Shown: positions 13,274 to 24,953 of the stretch, in pieces
Numbering within the stretch: the first letter of the stretch is position 1
Layout of the letters: every line of letters begins with the position of its first letter
Assembly: GCF_004193775.1 (NCBI RefSeq)
Contig: NC_041004.1
Coordinates: 39,478,271-39,542,270 of the forward strand
Origin: Glycine soja
Taxonomy: Eukaryota > Streptophyta > Magnoliopsida > Fabales > Fabaceae
Direction: 5' to 3'
DNA length: 64,000 nucleotides
Made by a program: the position numbers and the translations under genes
The notes under the pieces: generated by a model
What the model was told of the DNA's origin: nothing
The model's database searches: none
Seen by the model: only the letters and a program-made list of their open reading frames with translations

Positions 13274-13279
13274 TGTCGG
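13274..13279 (+). promoter_or_regulatory. LBD16: TGTCGG auxin-response-type element upstream of LBD16-like gene
   Basis: TGTCGG is the high-affinity ARF binding core. It lies about 630 bp upstream of the LBD16-like ATG. In Arabidopsis LBD16 and LBD29 are direct ARF7/ARF19 targets. A single hexamer occurs often by chance, so this is a candidate only. Confidence 0.35.
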
Positions 13280-13611
13280 TAGAGTTTACAGGCAGGTGGC
13301 AGTGTACTAACTAGAGTTAGGAAGCCACAAACGACAGCAGTTCCCAGGTGCGGCGTTCGGCGCAAAAATAAAAATAAAAACTACTGATCAACCAATTAAA
13401 TAATTAAACTAAACCAAAACCATACCAACCCCATACAATTAATTAAAGACATGCACTACACGAAACAAATAATAGTACTCGTACTATACTACTATCAGCT
13501 TCTAAACGATACTAAAAAGTAAATAAATAAAATAGCCATGAGAGTCCAACTTACATTAACTTAATTGGTCTAAGCCCATTCATTAGAAAAACCAGAGGTT
13601 TATTGCTTTCA

Positions 13612-13905
13612 CCATTTACAAATGTTTCCTCTGAACCCTACATCTGAGGTTCACATGTTTCCATTCATATTCTTATAAGACTCTTTTATGCACCTTATTC
13701 TCACTGTCCCACTTCCCCTGACCCCTCACTCTTCCATACTATAGTCCTCAGATTTTTAGTTTGCACCATTTCCTAGTGTGCCCGTGTGCCTACAAATTTT
13801 ATTCACTTCCTCCCACTCAGGTCCTTTCTTTTCAAACATAAAATACATATCTTTCTCTCTCTCTTTGTGTGTTGGTTATTAGTACAATTATACTACTACT
13901 ATACT
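13612..13905 (+). promoter_or_regulatory. LBD16: LBD16-like proximal promoter and 5' leader, duplicated at 23252-23529
   Basis: This segment aligns by eye almost continuously with 23252-23529, upstream of the broken LBD16 copy (shared words such as CTGACCCC, ATTTTTAGTTTGCACCATTT and TTTGTGTGTTGGTTATTA). The duplication therefore included promoter as well as coding DNA. The leader is CT-rich just before the ATG at 13906. Confidence 0.6.
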
Positions 13906-15255
13906 ATGGCTTCTGCTAGTGGAAATGGTGTCTCTAATGGCTCTGGCTCTCCTTGCGGGGCATGCAAGTTCCTCAGAAGAAGGTGTGCTTCTGATTGTAT
14001 CTTTGCACCTTACTTTTGTTCAGAACAGGGCCCTGCTAGATTTGCAGCCATACACAAGGTATTTGGTGCCAGCAACGTTTCAAAGTTGCTTTTGCACATA
14101 CCAGCTCATGATCGTTGTGAAGCGGTTGTCACAATCACTTATGAGGCTCAGGCTCGTATTAGAGACCCTGTCTATGGCTGTGTCTCTCACATTTTTGCCT
14201 TACAACAACAGGTATACCATTATATGTTCTTACAAAACTCATCTAAACTACGGAACTTTATGTTACTTTTTTTCTGGATATGATAGATCTTCTCATGTTC
14301 ATTTTTTATGTTTATATATCCTGATAGACATCAAATAAGTAACGCATTAACACCTATTTAATGTAGGAAAAAAATTAAATATGGAGTTCTAATGGTGTTT
14401 TTTATGTTGTTGTCTAATTAGAATTGAAGTTTTGTTTTGGTAATCTACGTGTAAACATTTTTATTGAGATAAAACTTTAATTCTAATGGGAGAACAATAC
14501 CAAAAATACCTAAAATATTGTATGTAGGTTTTATTCTTTTATGGCTTTCTATCATGGAGGAAATATACATAAATATCTAAACATAACAAGCCACTCGTTC
14601 ATCAAATTCTCTTTAGTTAGAACTTGGTAATTTTTTCTTTCTTGTCTTTTCTTTTATATATGTTGGAAATTTGGAAAACCGTTCAACCAAACTAGCTACT
14701 CCTGTCTTTATCTCTTGCTTGAACTCTAGCTACCTATCTTTGGCTTCTATGATTCCTCAAGGGCCATTACTCCAACAAGAATAATATTTATTATTATCAT
14801 TGGCTATATAAAATAACACACCAGTCAATTTATCTAGAAACAAACAAATTCTCTAATCACACTCATTAAAATTCTGACTTTTCTAATTTTCTTACATTTT
14901 CTTTTTTGTTGAAATGCAGGTGGCACGCTTGCAGGCACAGCTGATGCAGGTAAAAGCTCAGCTGACTCAGAACCTAGTGGAGTCCAGGAACATAGAGAAT
15001 AATCATCATTTGCAAGGGAATAATAACAATGTTACAGGACAACTAATGAATCATCCATTTTGTCCCACTTACATGAATCCTATATCTCCTCAAAGCTCAC
15101 TTGAATCAATTGATCACAGCAGCATCAATGATGGAATGAGCATGCAAGATATACAAAGCAGAGAGGATTTCCAAATCCAAGCTAAAGAAAGACCATACAA
15201 CAACAATGACTTGGGGGAGCTGCAAGAACTGGCACTAAGGATGATGAGGAACTGA
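13906..15255 (+). CDS. LBD16: LOB-domain transcription factor, LBD16-like, 2 exons, 213 aa
   Basis: Exons 13906-14211 and 14920-15255 join in phase at a GT-AG intron. The LOB domain has the zinc-finger-like CX2CX6CX3C block (C17, C20, C27, C31), the GAS block [17 protein letters not shown], and the dimerising coiled coil starting [15 protein letters not shown] at the exon 2 junction. The C-terminus [15 protein letters not shown] nearly matches that of Arabidopsis LBD16, which sets the orthology over LBD18 or LBD29. The start MASASGNG fits LBD16, and an in-frame upstream ATG at 13786 lies in the leader and is not used here. The family is nuclear and acts downstream of ARF7/ARF19 in lateral root founder cells; in Lotus and Medicago the LBD16 orthologue is also recruited by NIN for nodule organogenesis. 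The gene appears intact, while a broken second copy lies 7-11 kb downstream. Confidence 0.93.
14700..14790. promoter_or_regulatory. LBD16: Candidate regulatory segment in LBD16-like intron
   Basis: The 708-bp intron (14212-14919) is AT-rich except for this more mixed stretch. On the minus strand, 14766-14744 reads TGGCCCTT, 12 bases, then AAG, resembling the RWP-RK/NIN-type site TGACCCTT-N10-AAG but with one mismatch and a spacer 2 bp too long. Lotus ASL18a/LBD16a is known to carry NIN-bound sites in its intron. The assignment is inference. Confidence 0.25.
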
Positions 15256-18185
15256 TTAATTATGACTAGGTTAGCACCAAAGCTAGCCTTTTCATTTTCT
15301 AGAAGGGTGTTCCTTGATGTTTAGGGGGGGATGGTCTTTTGCTAGTGTTGTATATATAATGAGTGTCATGAAGAAAAACTGGTCATAACTGATGATAAGC
15401 CTAAAGTTTAAACTAAGCATTAGGCTTTTTTCTGTTTGTGGATTCAATCCAAAAGAAAATTAATTTTTTGCAGCCTAGCTAGCTGAGTCTGTCTCTCTCT
15501 TTCTCTATATATATGCGTGCTTAATGTTTTTGCTAAAATTAGCAGTGGTTAAATTTGAGTCTAGAAAATAATGTGGTTTTTGTTATGTGAACTACAGTAG
15601 AGCATAGAGACAGTCTTAAGCAAAAATGGCAAAAGGGAAGCCTAATGAATAGGGGTTGTCATAAATTATATATTATGCATTCTTTGCCTGTCAAGCTTAA
15701 ATAATTATGGTGCGTACCTTTGAATTATGAGTTGTCCTTCGTTTTTTCCCTCGCTTAATGGGAGATTTTTTTTTTCTCAACAAAACCACACACTTAATTG
15801 AACTTTCTAGATGACATTGCTTGACACGTTGAAATTTATGTTTTATTTATGATGGAAATCCCCCATCTAGGTTAATTTGGATTTGTTAAAAGACAAACAC
15901 ATACTGGTCTCAGCTGTACTACTTTAGCGAATAATCTCTTTCACGTTTCTGAGGTGTTTGGCGACAAAAAGTAATATCACAAAGTACTTTACACACTAAG
16001 CTTCAATTTACTGAAAAATGAATTATAAACAACACTATCTTCTATTGTATTTGATAATTTGTTAATTTTTTTATGGAGGGAGGGGGAAGCAACAAAGAGA
16101 CCAAAAAGAGATCATGCATGAGCCTTAATCATTGCATATTAGTCCATATAATATAAGTTTGAGCTTTTTTTTCTCTCCCCATTTTATATATGTTGCAAAA
16201 AAACCGGTGAGAGGAACTTAAGTCAAAAGTGATCAAGATGCCCCATCTTCTTCAACATGTTTAGATCCAAATGCAATGTTCCCTTGGGTGCATTGATGAG
16301 ACATTTTTCTAAGAATTCTTTTTGCAAGGGGGCTAGAGGGGACTTGGATGCTACCATTATAGTTAAAAGCAAGCACAACCCAAGGGTGAGTATATCCAAT
16401 GGACCCTAATTTACTAACAGGTAGTTTTACCTAACATTACTATGCTAATCTAATTGTAATATCAATATACCAATGATTTTGTAATCGTACAAGTAGACAA
16501 AGTGTCTCCCGGGTTGAATACATGGGCAAGATCACTATTTTTATTTAACCAATTAACCTCATTCTATGGTAACATCAAATAAAGAGCCTAATCCTATAAA
16601 GCGTTGCAAGCTAGGGAACTAGTCGGCAATATATATTTTAGAAGTAAATGCTTTGATTCATTTGGTAGAGCCATTAAGTTGAATAAATTTAGTGGGGGGT
16701 GTTGGCACTTTTACGTACGGTGATGATCAAATAATGAAAGAGTTGTAGTAATAAACCGACAGAAATAGAGAACCGTACTATATATCGAATCGATTCGGTC
16801 TTGCAAAGTGCTGTTCTTGTGATCAAAATGTACTTTTAAAATTAACTTGTTGGTTAATCGTGAAACTATTTTATGATTTCCTTGCATGCCACTCAAATAT
16901 TATTGGTGAGTTCGTACTAATTTTGATCGGTAAAATAAAACCAAGCATGCATTGTGTACCTTATAAATTATTTAATTAAATACAGAAAATATAATTTGGT
17001 CTTAGACTTCTGCTCGCACAATAATAGGTGATACCTTGCATAGGGGAGACAAGACTAGTAGACAGGGATCTTGTTCAACACTTTCATAATAGAGTTCAAC
17101 TATGGGGACCATATACGCAGAAACTCGTAGTGAAGCACAAGTAACGGATCAAGAGTAAGAGAAATTCAAGTAATATCACCTAATTAATAATGAGTACTCC
17201 TAATGAAAATTTGCATGTGTGTGTGTCCAATGAGATATAAATTAAATCTGAAATTTCAAATCATTGAAGTGTCTTTGCAAACGAGTTTTAAGTCTTAATT
17301 TTCAATTGGATTCACTTCAATTTGCTTCCTTAAAATAAACGCTTCTCAAATCTCAAGCATGTATAAAATTATTATATATATCCAGGAAACAGAACTAGAA
17401 CTAGCAGAAAGATCTCCTATGGTTATAGGCTTATAGGACTGTAAGAAAATGAATGAAATGTGCAGGCCAATATTTGAAAGTTGTTGTTTAAGTATTAATG
17501 GACCACCTTTAGAACCGGCTACAGAAACTTGCATATGGACAATAAAATAAGCATCCTAAGTCATGTCACAATGATTTAATTAATGAAAAAAATATGTATA
17601 TAGATAATCAGTCCAATTAAACGGCCATTAATTCCATAATTTGTCTAAAAGAATTAAAGATTATCTTTTTAACTAGACTATTAAGAAATTAATTAAGGAA
17701 CTAAAAACAGAAAATATTTATTGTGAAAATAAATAAAGTCATGAACATCGGAGAATATAATTTTGCATATTTTAATTAAAAAAAATCCTTCTTTTATACT
17801 GTAATTGCTTAACTAATATCATAAGTACATTGATTAATATTTATCATTAAAGAATGACAAAGCAGATAAAAGAGCAATTAAAAAAAACTTTTAGCCGGAC
17901 CATTATTTGCACCAGAGAAAGTAATTAATATATTGGCAGACCCATTAGTTTAATTGGAGATGAGTGATTATGATTAGCGGAACGTGAGAGCAAAAGTTGT
18001 TCCAAAAAAGTAAAATATGGGACCTGTGCTAAGTGAAGATTTATATTGGTCTTTACTTATTCTGATGAGTTGCTATGTGATAAATAAAATAAAGAAATAG
18101 AGTCAAAAGACGGGAGTAGAGAAGATAAGAACAGAGTGCAGAGTGGTATATATATTTCTTGCCATACTCAACAATTTATATGTGG

Positions 18186-18188
<3 letters not shown>
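15256..18188. other. Intergenic region downstream of LBD16-like gene
   Basis: It includes the 3' UTR region of the LBD16-like gene and AT-rich spacer. Short open frames at 16711-16896 and 17346-17534 have no recognisable product. I see no RNA gene or bounded transposon. Confidence 0.5.

Positions 18189-18261
<73 letters not shown>
18189..18261. repeat. (AT)n microsatellite, about 36 units
   Basis: An uninterrupted AT run directly abuts the left end of the inverted-repeat element at 18262. Confidence 0.95.
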
Positions 18262-18263
<2 letters not shown>

Positions 18264-19140
18264 CCGTTTACACCAAGTGTAAAATGTTTTACACAAAATT
18301 TTTGCCACCCAATTTAAATAATCTAAAAACTAAAATTAATTCACTTAAAAAATTTAATTAGCTAATCACCAACATTATTATTTCTAATTAAACGAATTGA
18401 TAAAAATCATTAATGACAACACTAAATAATAATTTTCGTAATATTTGCCAGTCTTATTTACATAAAAAAAGATTTAAAATATTTATCATTTGTGTGCTAA
18501 CGAAAATTGAAATTTGTATCATCATCCAAACTCTCAAAAGTATAACTTTTCATGTCCTCCACTTCCATGAACAACATATGTTTCACAATTCAATAATTAA
18601 TATTCCTGAAAGATATAAAAAAACAAATATTAAAAAGTGAAAAATAATTATGATTTTCTGTGAATTTTTTTTATAGTTAATATCCTCTTTTATGATCATA
18701 TAAAATAGTCCAGTATACAATAAAAGCATTACATATGGATAGGAAAAAAATAATTTTTAGTTATTAATAAACTCAAATCTAGTATAAGGAGTGACCAACC
18801 CCCTTATATATCACATAACCCATGTAAAGAACTTAGCAAAAGAAAGATGTTCATGGATGATAAATATTATTTTTAGCAAAGGAAAACGTTATAGATAATA
18901 ATTTTTTTTATAGAATTCAAAATTTTGTTTTGACAAAGATAAAATTGGCAAATATCATAAAAAATATTATCTGGTGATATTATTAATGATTCTGATTAAT
19001 TAATTTAATTAGAAATAATAAAATCATATCTCATGATTTACTAATTAGAATTTTTAAATTTTTTAAGTGAATAAATTTCAGCTTTAGATTATTTAAATTG
19101 AGTATTCAAATTTGGTGTAAAACTACTGATGTAAACGGAT
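18262..19140. mobile_element. Non-autonomous inverted-repeat (foldback) DNA element, about 0.88 kb
   Basis: The left arm (about 18262-18420) starts ATCCGTTTACA. The right arm (about 18970-19140), read in reverse complement, also starts ATCCGTTTACA and then follows the left arm with shared blocks such as CAATTTAAATAATCTAAA and TTCACTTAAAAAATTTAA. The terminal inverted repeats are therefore about 150 bp, imperfect, around a 550-bp AT-rich centre with no coding capacity. Long inverted repeats suit a Mutator-like MITE or foldback element. A clean target-site duplication could not be read because the left flank is the AT microsatellite. Confidence 0.7.
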
Positions 19141-20793
19141 CCTATAAATAATTAAAATTAAGATTAAGACTATCTTTGATAACATTAAAACTCGCTTAAG
19201 TCTGATGTATGATTTTTTTTAAGCGAACCACACGGTCTACAAAGCTATGATCTACGTGATAGTTGAAGTTGGATTTACGCATTCTTTTCATATATATTCT
19301 TTAATACCCGCAACAACTATAATTCTTAAAATCAATGAAGTAAAATGAGTAGATAAAATTAATAACCCTTTATAGATATTCGAATTCCTTAATTCAATAG
19401 TTTTTTTAAAGTATCTATAAAATAAATTGAGTAAATAAATAATAAAATTATTAAATTAATTAATACTTATTACATAGATTATTCCAAAATATAATAATTT
19501 ATTATAAATATAATTAAAAATATATGATTATTACATATTACATATCTAAAATGTTTTATTTATCTGAAAGAATATCTTTAATTTTTCATTAATTAGATCA
19601 ATAAAATTAAATTTAATATATATCAAATAATACAAATATTTTAAACATGGAATACAGATGAATCATCATCAATTATATATGGGAGTCTTGTAAATTATTT
19701 TAATCATCACCAATTATGCAGTATGTTTTTGATCCCCGGGATTGGCCAAAGGACTGCATATTGGTCCATTCTATTAATTTACTCCTCCTGCGTGTTAAGA
19801 TTTAAAAGTGGGACACACGTGCAACTTTAATGTTTGATTTAACATGGATGTCACTGACGTTTATTAAACACGGGAGTTTATCTTCAAAAGAAACAAGTAG
19901 CTGCCTTTCTTGTTTCTTATAGCAAAATAATTTTCATTTTTACTGTATCAGTGATGTGAAGTAATTATTTATTTTATTAATGATTAATTTTTATTAAAAT
20001 TTTAATTAATTATTTTTAATAAATTTTTTCTTTCTAATTATATAATTTTATTTACAAGACTTAAATCTAAGTTTTTATTAACAAAATTATTCAAACTAAC
20101 AACATATTCTTTGGGAATAAATCTGTAGCTAGTATTGTGGGTAATTGTCCCCGCTAAAATTTTAGTGCAGCCTGTTATTATATATACTATTATATTTTAA
20201 TTGATCTCACTTTATATAATATAATGTATATTTAGTGTTTCCGTTCATATTTTATGTCATATAATTCTTTATGTAATTCCCCTCATTGAACAATTGTCCT
20301 CATAATTTTGATAAAAACATTTATAAAATTTCCTATGATAATATACTATATTTTTTGACAAAAAATCAATTACTTGTGTACTCATTGAAAATAGAAAAAT
20401 TTAGTTTATTTGTTATAGTCTATCATGTATTTGTTATTTGTTTTTACCAAATGCATTTATTTTTGTTTCTGTTTTATATTTTAGTTACATAAGTGTCAAA
20501 TTAATTGTTACTTGTATAATCTTTAAGTTATAATCTTTATTGGACATGCATATCCTTAAATGTAATAAGTAATGAATATAATAATTAAATATATAAAATA
20601 TTAATAATTAAAATTTATTAAGAAAAGAAATTGTGAACTCGCATGCATAACCCTGTTTTACTTTTGTTATTCAATATCTTATGAAAGTTTTTTCTGCTAG
20701 GAATATCTAAAAATCTTATGTCAAACTATATAAGAGATAGTTAAGACAAATTCTAACATGGACCTATGACTCAAATGCTCATGATGGATCAGT
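19141..20793. other. AT-rich spacer without supported genes
   Basis: Very AT-rich intergenic DNA. Open frames such as 20286-20492 are low-complexity Phe/Tyr/Leu-rich shadows. No repeat boundaries were recognised. Confidence 0.5.
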
Positions 20794-20872
20794 GCAAAAA
20801 AAGTGGTACTGTAGCTAAGTATGATATGATTGATGGGATGAGTAAACAAGTTTTAACCCTTTAGGTTCATAA

Positions 20873-21209
20873 TCAGTTCCTCATCATCCTTAGTGCCAAT
20901 TCTTGCAACTCCCCCAAGTCATTGTTGTTGTATGGTTTTTTTCTATAGCTTGGATATGGAAATCCTTTCTCCTTTGTATGTCTTGCATGCTCATTCCATC
21001 ATTGATATTGTTGTGATCAATTGACTCAAGAGAGCTTTGAGGAGATATAGGTTTCATGTAAGTGGGATAAAATGGATGGTTCATTGGTTGTCCTGAACGC
21101 TGTTATTATTCCCTAGCCATTGATGATTATTCTCTATGTTCCTAGACTCCACTAAATTCTGAGCCAAATGAACCTTCACCTGCATCAGTTATGTTTGCAA
21201 GCATGCTTC
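20873..21209 (-). pseudogene. LBD16: LBD16-like exon 2 fragment, inverted and degenerate
   Basis: Read on the minus strand this matches exon 2 of the intact gene (14920-15255) from the first codons to the stop, including the recognisable [20 protein letters not shown] and the phrase for [14 protein letters not shown]. It carries indels that shift the frame and changed coiled-coil codons. A remnant of the intron 3' end (a TAG acceptor, CT-rich context) precedes it, so it derives from genomic DNA and not from a processed transcript. A 15-bp direct repeat GCAAAAAAAGTGGTA flanks it at 20794-20808 and 21220-21234. It is opposite in strand to the exon 1 fragment at 23530. Confidence 0.9.
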
Positions 21210-21508
21210 CTACATTTCAGCAAAAAAAGTGGTATGTTAGATATCATTTAAAATAAATCAATGATAGAAATACACACAACTGCCTTTCTCCTATTAATTA
21301 TAATTTTAAATTAAAAAATCATACTATATCAATGAATTGTCATTTTTAACCCTATAGGTTTATAAGCCACTTCGTTCCTCCATGTCTTTTGCGATTTTTC
21401 TTCCCCAAAACCCATTATCAAAATTGTTTCAAAGATACCAGTGCTACAAAGTTGAGCACCATGCCTTTACGCCTTTTCTAGTTGACATTAGACCTCCGTC
21501 ACTCTAAG

Positions 21509-21881
21509 GTTATGTTCGACAAGGTATTTCAATTAACTTTTACTTTTTTTTATTAGTTAAAAAATTCATTTAGTTGTTTGATAAACAAGTTTTTTTTTAG
21601 TAACTTTAGCGTTTTTTGAAACGCTTAGCTATTGGCTTCTAACTTTTTATATTTTTTTTACTTTTATCCTCAATACATTATTCATTTTCCTTGTTATATT
21701 TTTTAAATAAATCATGATTTTGTTATTTTTTTGTCATTTTATACTTTTCAACTATTTCGACAGTTAATTTTACAGTACACTTCTAATTTAATAAGTTAAT
21801 TTTTTAGTTACTATTTAACTTTCCAGTTTTCCAGTTTTCCAGTTTTCAACTAACTTTTTAGTTAATTTTTCCGAACATAAC
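21509..21881. mobile_element. MITE-like element with TTATGTTCG inverted ends
   Basis: The left end GTTATGTTCG at 21509 is mirrored by CGAACATAAC at 21872-21881. The interior is T/A-rich with short internal duplications (CCAGTTTT repeated three times near 21825-21850) and no coding potential. Flanks CTAAG and TTAAG could be an imperfect target-site duplication. It lies between the two halves of the scattered LBD16 copy. Confidence 0.6.
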
Positions 21882-23251
21882 TTAAGTCCCATATGGTCAC
21901 GTCGTCACTCTTGTGAGACCCGATTGTGGAGCAAGAGGTGTGCGATGGTGTTGTCACTGTTGTAACATCTCTGATTGTCGACTTCTTGACGGCTCACATA
22001 CTACAACATTTCACACGATGACACTTCACTCAATATTCTTGTTAGTCAGAACCTAATATCAATCAGAACTCTCTGTAGGTAGCCTTTTCTGAGACCTCAA
22101 CAATCAATGTCTGATTTTTTTCAAGATCAATGTTTGTCTCCACAAATCAATATGAGACTTTTTAGCATGTTTTATCCTCACTCACATTTTTCGAGAAAAC
22201 TTCCTAGAAGGTCGCCCATCTCATAACTGCTTCAAGTCAAACACATTTAACTGTGGAGTTCTTACTACCAAAAAATAGATGCATCGTGTTAGTATATGTA
22301 GTACCAATTAATTCTTTTAAGTTATCATCAACTGTACAATCTCATACCTGCACAATCTCTAGATCTCTCTCTTTCCGGTATGATTCATCGGGGTGTTACA
22401 ACTGTAGTGATCGTCCATGACTACGGAGAGAGGGAGGAAGGAAAAATAAAAAGAGAAGAAAGATGATGTCGTCAAGGAGGCTATTGTTGCTCTCTATTTT
22501 TTGTGTCTTTTTTTCCTCTATTTTTTTTGCATATGCAATACTTCTTATCCCCCAAAATAGTGACCTCAAAACCTTCTCCTAAGTTAATTTTGTGTCACAA
22601 ACACCATCCTCTGCGTATTGGGTGTGTTGCGGTTAGTAATCACAAGGGAGAAATCAAAGTTAATCACAACAAATTTAAGAGGTGAAAAGGTGTGAGCTTT
22701 TAAAGTGTTACTAGCAATGGAGTCATACTATGCACCACCACCATTCTATGGCAATATGTGACTTTAAAGACTTTTAAATATTTATTTAAAATTTCTAAAA
22801 TAAAAAAATGACAAATAGAAGAAAATAGTAGAAACCACTCAAGATAGAAATGTGAGTCATAATAATTAGAGGAACATTTTCAATTTACCACCGTCGTCAT
22901 CCTAGAGTTTGCCACCATCAACTCTATTTTATCTCTCAAAACAATAATTTATTTTAAAGAAGAGTACTTGATAACTATTCACAAACAATGGAGTTGCCTT
23001 GAGACTTAAAGGGTTTTGACTTTCAAGCTCATGAGCAAAGAATATGGCACTGTTCAAAAATAATTCAAAGAAGGTTTAATTTGTAATTTTAATTTTTAAA
23101 ATAAAAAATATTTACTAATATTTAGCTATAATACTCCTTTGCATTGGTCCATCATGAACCATTTGAGGCACTAGTCCATGCTAGAATTTGTCAATGGTTA
23201 ATGATTGTTTAACTAAAGTGTATGACTCGTGTCATGCACCGGTAAATATTG
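21882..23251. other. Spacer between pseudogene fragments
   Basis: Mixed composition DNA with no supported gene. The open frame at 22503-22685 is short and unrecognised. The stretch includes several GTCGTC- and CACCACC-type words but no bounded element. Confidence 0.4.
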
Positions 23252-23683
23252 TTTACAAATGTTCCCTTTGAACCCTACATATGAGGTCCACATGTCCCAT
23301 TCACATTTCTTATAAGACTCTTTATGCTCTTTATTCCCATTGTCTCACTTCCCCTGACCCCTTCCTTTCCCATATCATAGTCTTTAGATTTTTAGTTTGC
23401 ACCATTTTGTAGTTTGCCTACAAATTTTATTCACTTCCCTTATTCGGGTCCTTTCTTTTCACATATAAAACACACATCCATCTCTCTCTATTTGTGTGTT
23501 GGTTATTACTATTATACCACTACCATACTATGGCTTTGCTAGTGGAAATGGTGGCTCTAATAGTTTTGGCTCTCCTTGCGGGGCATGCAACTTCCTCAGA
23601 AGAAAGTGTGTTGTTGACTACTTCTTTGCACCTTAATTTTGCTCAAAACAATCCCCTGCTAGATTTGCAGCCATACACAAGGT

Positions 23684-24953
23684 CTTCAAAATCAATTTAG
23701 AATGATGATGCAATAAGAGAAACTTGTCCTGTAGTGTTGAAAATATGGAATCGATAAAAGAACGAATACAAGTTGAAAAAGATAAATTCAATTGAATTCA
23801 ATATATTGAAAAAGGTTACTTGATGTTCTTGAATAGGATAATTCAAAAGAAAGGCAATCGAGAGCGTTAAATCAAACGATCAGAGTAGCATTTATCAAGC
23901 GGTTAGCCAATATTCAAATTTGGAAAAGGTGCAGAACAAATGGCAAGATCTAAAATAGTCAATTTATTTGGTTATTAACATTTTCATACTTCTTGTATAC
24001 CATATTTTGTCGCACTTATTGCTTTTCGGTTCTACAGAATGTTGGGCGGTCAAGAGCTAACATGAGAATAAAGTAGGTGTAGCGGAGATGAGGATGTTGC
24101 GGTGGATGTGTGGTAAGACTCGACAGGATAAAATTAGAAACGAAGCTATTAGAGAGAGGGTTGGAGTAGCGCCTATTGTAGAGAAGATGGTGGAAAATAG
24201 ACTTAGGTGGTTTGGGCATGTAGAGAGAAGACCGGTAGACTCTGTAGTGAGGAGAGTAGACCAGATGGAGAGAAGGCAAACAATTCGAGGCAGAGGAAGA
24301 CCCAAAAAGACTATAAGAGAGGTTATCAAAAAGGATCTCGAACTTAATGATTTGGATAGAAGTATGGTACTTGATAGAACATTATGGCGGAAGTTGATCC
24401 ATGTAGTCGACCCCACCTAGTGGGATAAGGCGTTGTTGTTGTTGTTGTTGTTGTTGTATTGCTTTTCGGTTCTACAGAAACATGTATGTTCTTGCCTATT
24501 TCTTTAATTTTCAATTCTAATTCTATCTCTATTTTACTTTTTATGACTCCTTCTCTTTTAGATAATGTTTCTTCTATCTATAACCTATTCTTCTATGTAT
24601 GACACATTATTTATTATTTTTTGAATGCTTTATTATAGAATTTTATGTTATCATAAATGTGTTAATGTATTTGTAATGTTAGTTCAAGTATTTTTTATGC
24701 ATATTTAGAAAAAGTATTTACGCTTGTATGAATCAAGTATTATAACCCGAATACTCATTTTATACTTAGTATAAAATTTGTTCTTATAATAAGTTTTTAG
24801 AAAGATATTGTTTCTTAAATTGAAATTCTAAAGATTGCTTGTTTGAAAAAAAAAAGGAATCTTAAGTGTTTTGATTTAGTATAATTAGTCCTAAAATTAA
24901 ACTTTTGTTTGTTGATTTAAAGTTTTGAATCTAATATCAAAAATTCTTGATCA
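23684..24953. mobile_element. Composite insertion within LBD16 pseudogene exon 1
   Basis: About 1.27 kb replaces a short piece of exon 1. It has no similarity to the LBD gene and is AT-rich except for the LINE fragment at 24040-24457. The outer element was not identified: no terminal repeats or target duplication were read at 23684 and 24953. The LINE is nested in it, so the outer insertion came first. Confidence 0.6.
24018..24479 (+). mobile_element. 5'-truncated RTE-type LINE with 22-bp target-site duplication
   Basis: Body 24040-24457 lies between identical 22-bp direct repeats at 24018-24039 and 24458-24479 (both contain GCTTTTCGGTTCTACAG). Frame 24088-24420 encodes 110 residues of the reverse-transcriptase C-terminal tail, with the recognisable words MRMLRWMCGKTR, NRLRWFGHVERR and RGRGRPKKTI. 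It is followed by GTGGGATAAGGC and a (GTT)n tail, the 3' simple-repeat tail typical of plant RTE-clade non-LTR elements. Everything 5' of the tail domain is missing, so the copy is dead on arrival. The intact frame and perfect duplication suggest a fairly recent insertion. Confidence 0.9.

Noticed and set aside
13919..14338. 139-codon alternative frame over LBD16 exon 1
   Set aside because: Overlaps the LOB domain in the wrong phase; the true frame carries the CX2CX6CX3C motif.
23494..23700. 68-codon open frame MCWLLLLYHYH
   Set aside because: Frameshifted reading through the LBD16 pseudogene exon 1.
24016..24416. Two minus-strand open frames over the LINE fragment
   Set aside because: Antisense shadows; the plus strand frame shows the reverse-transcriptase tail.
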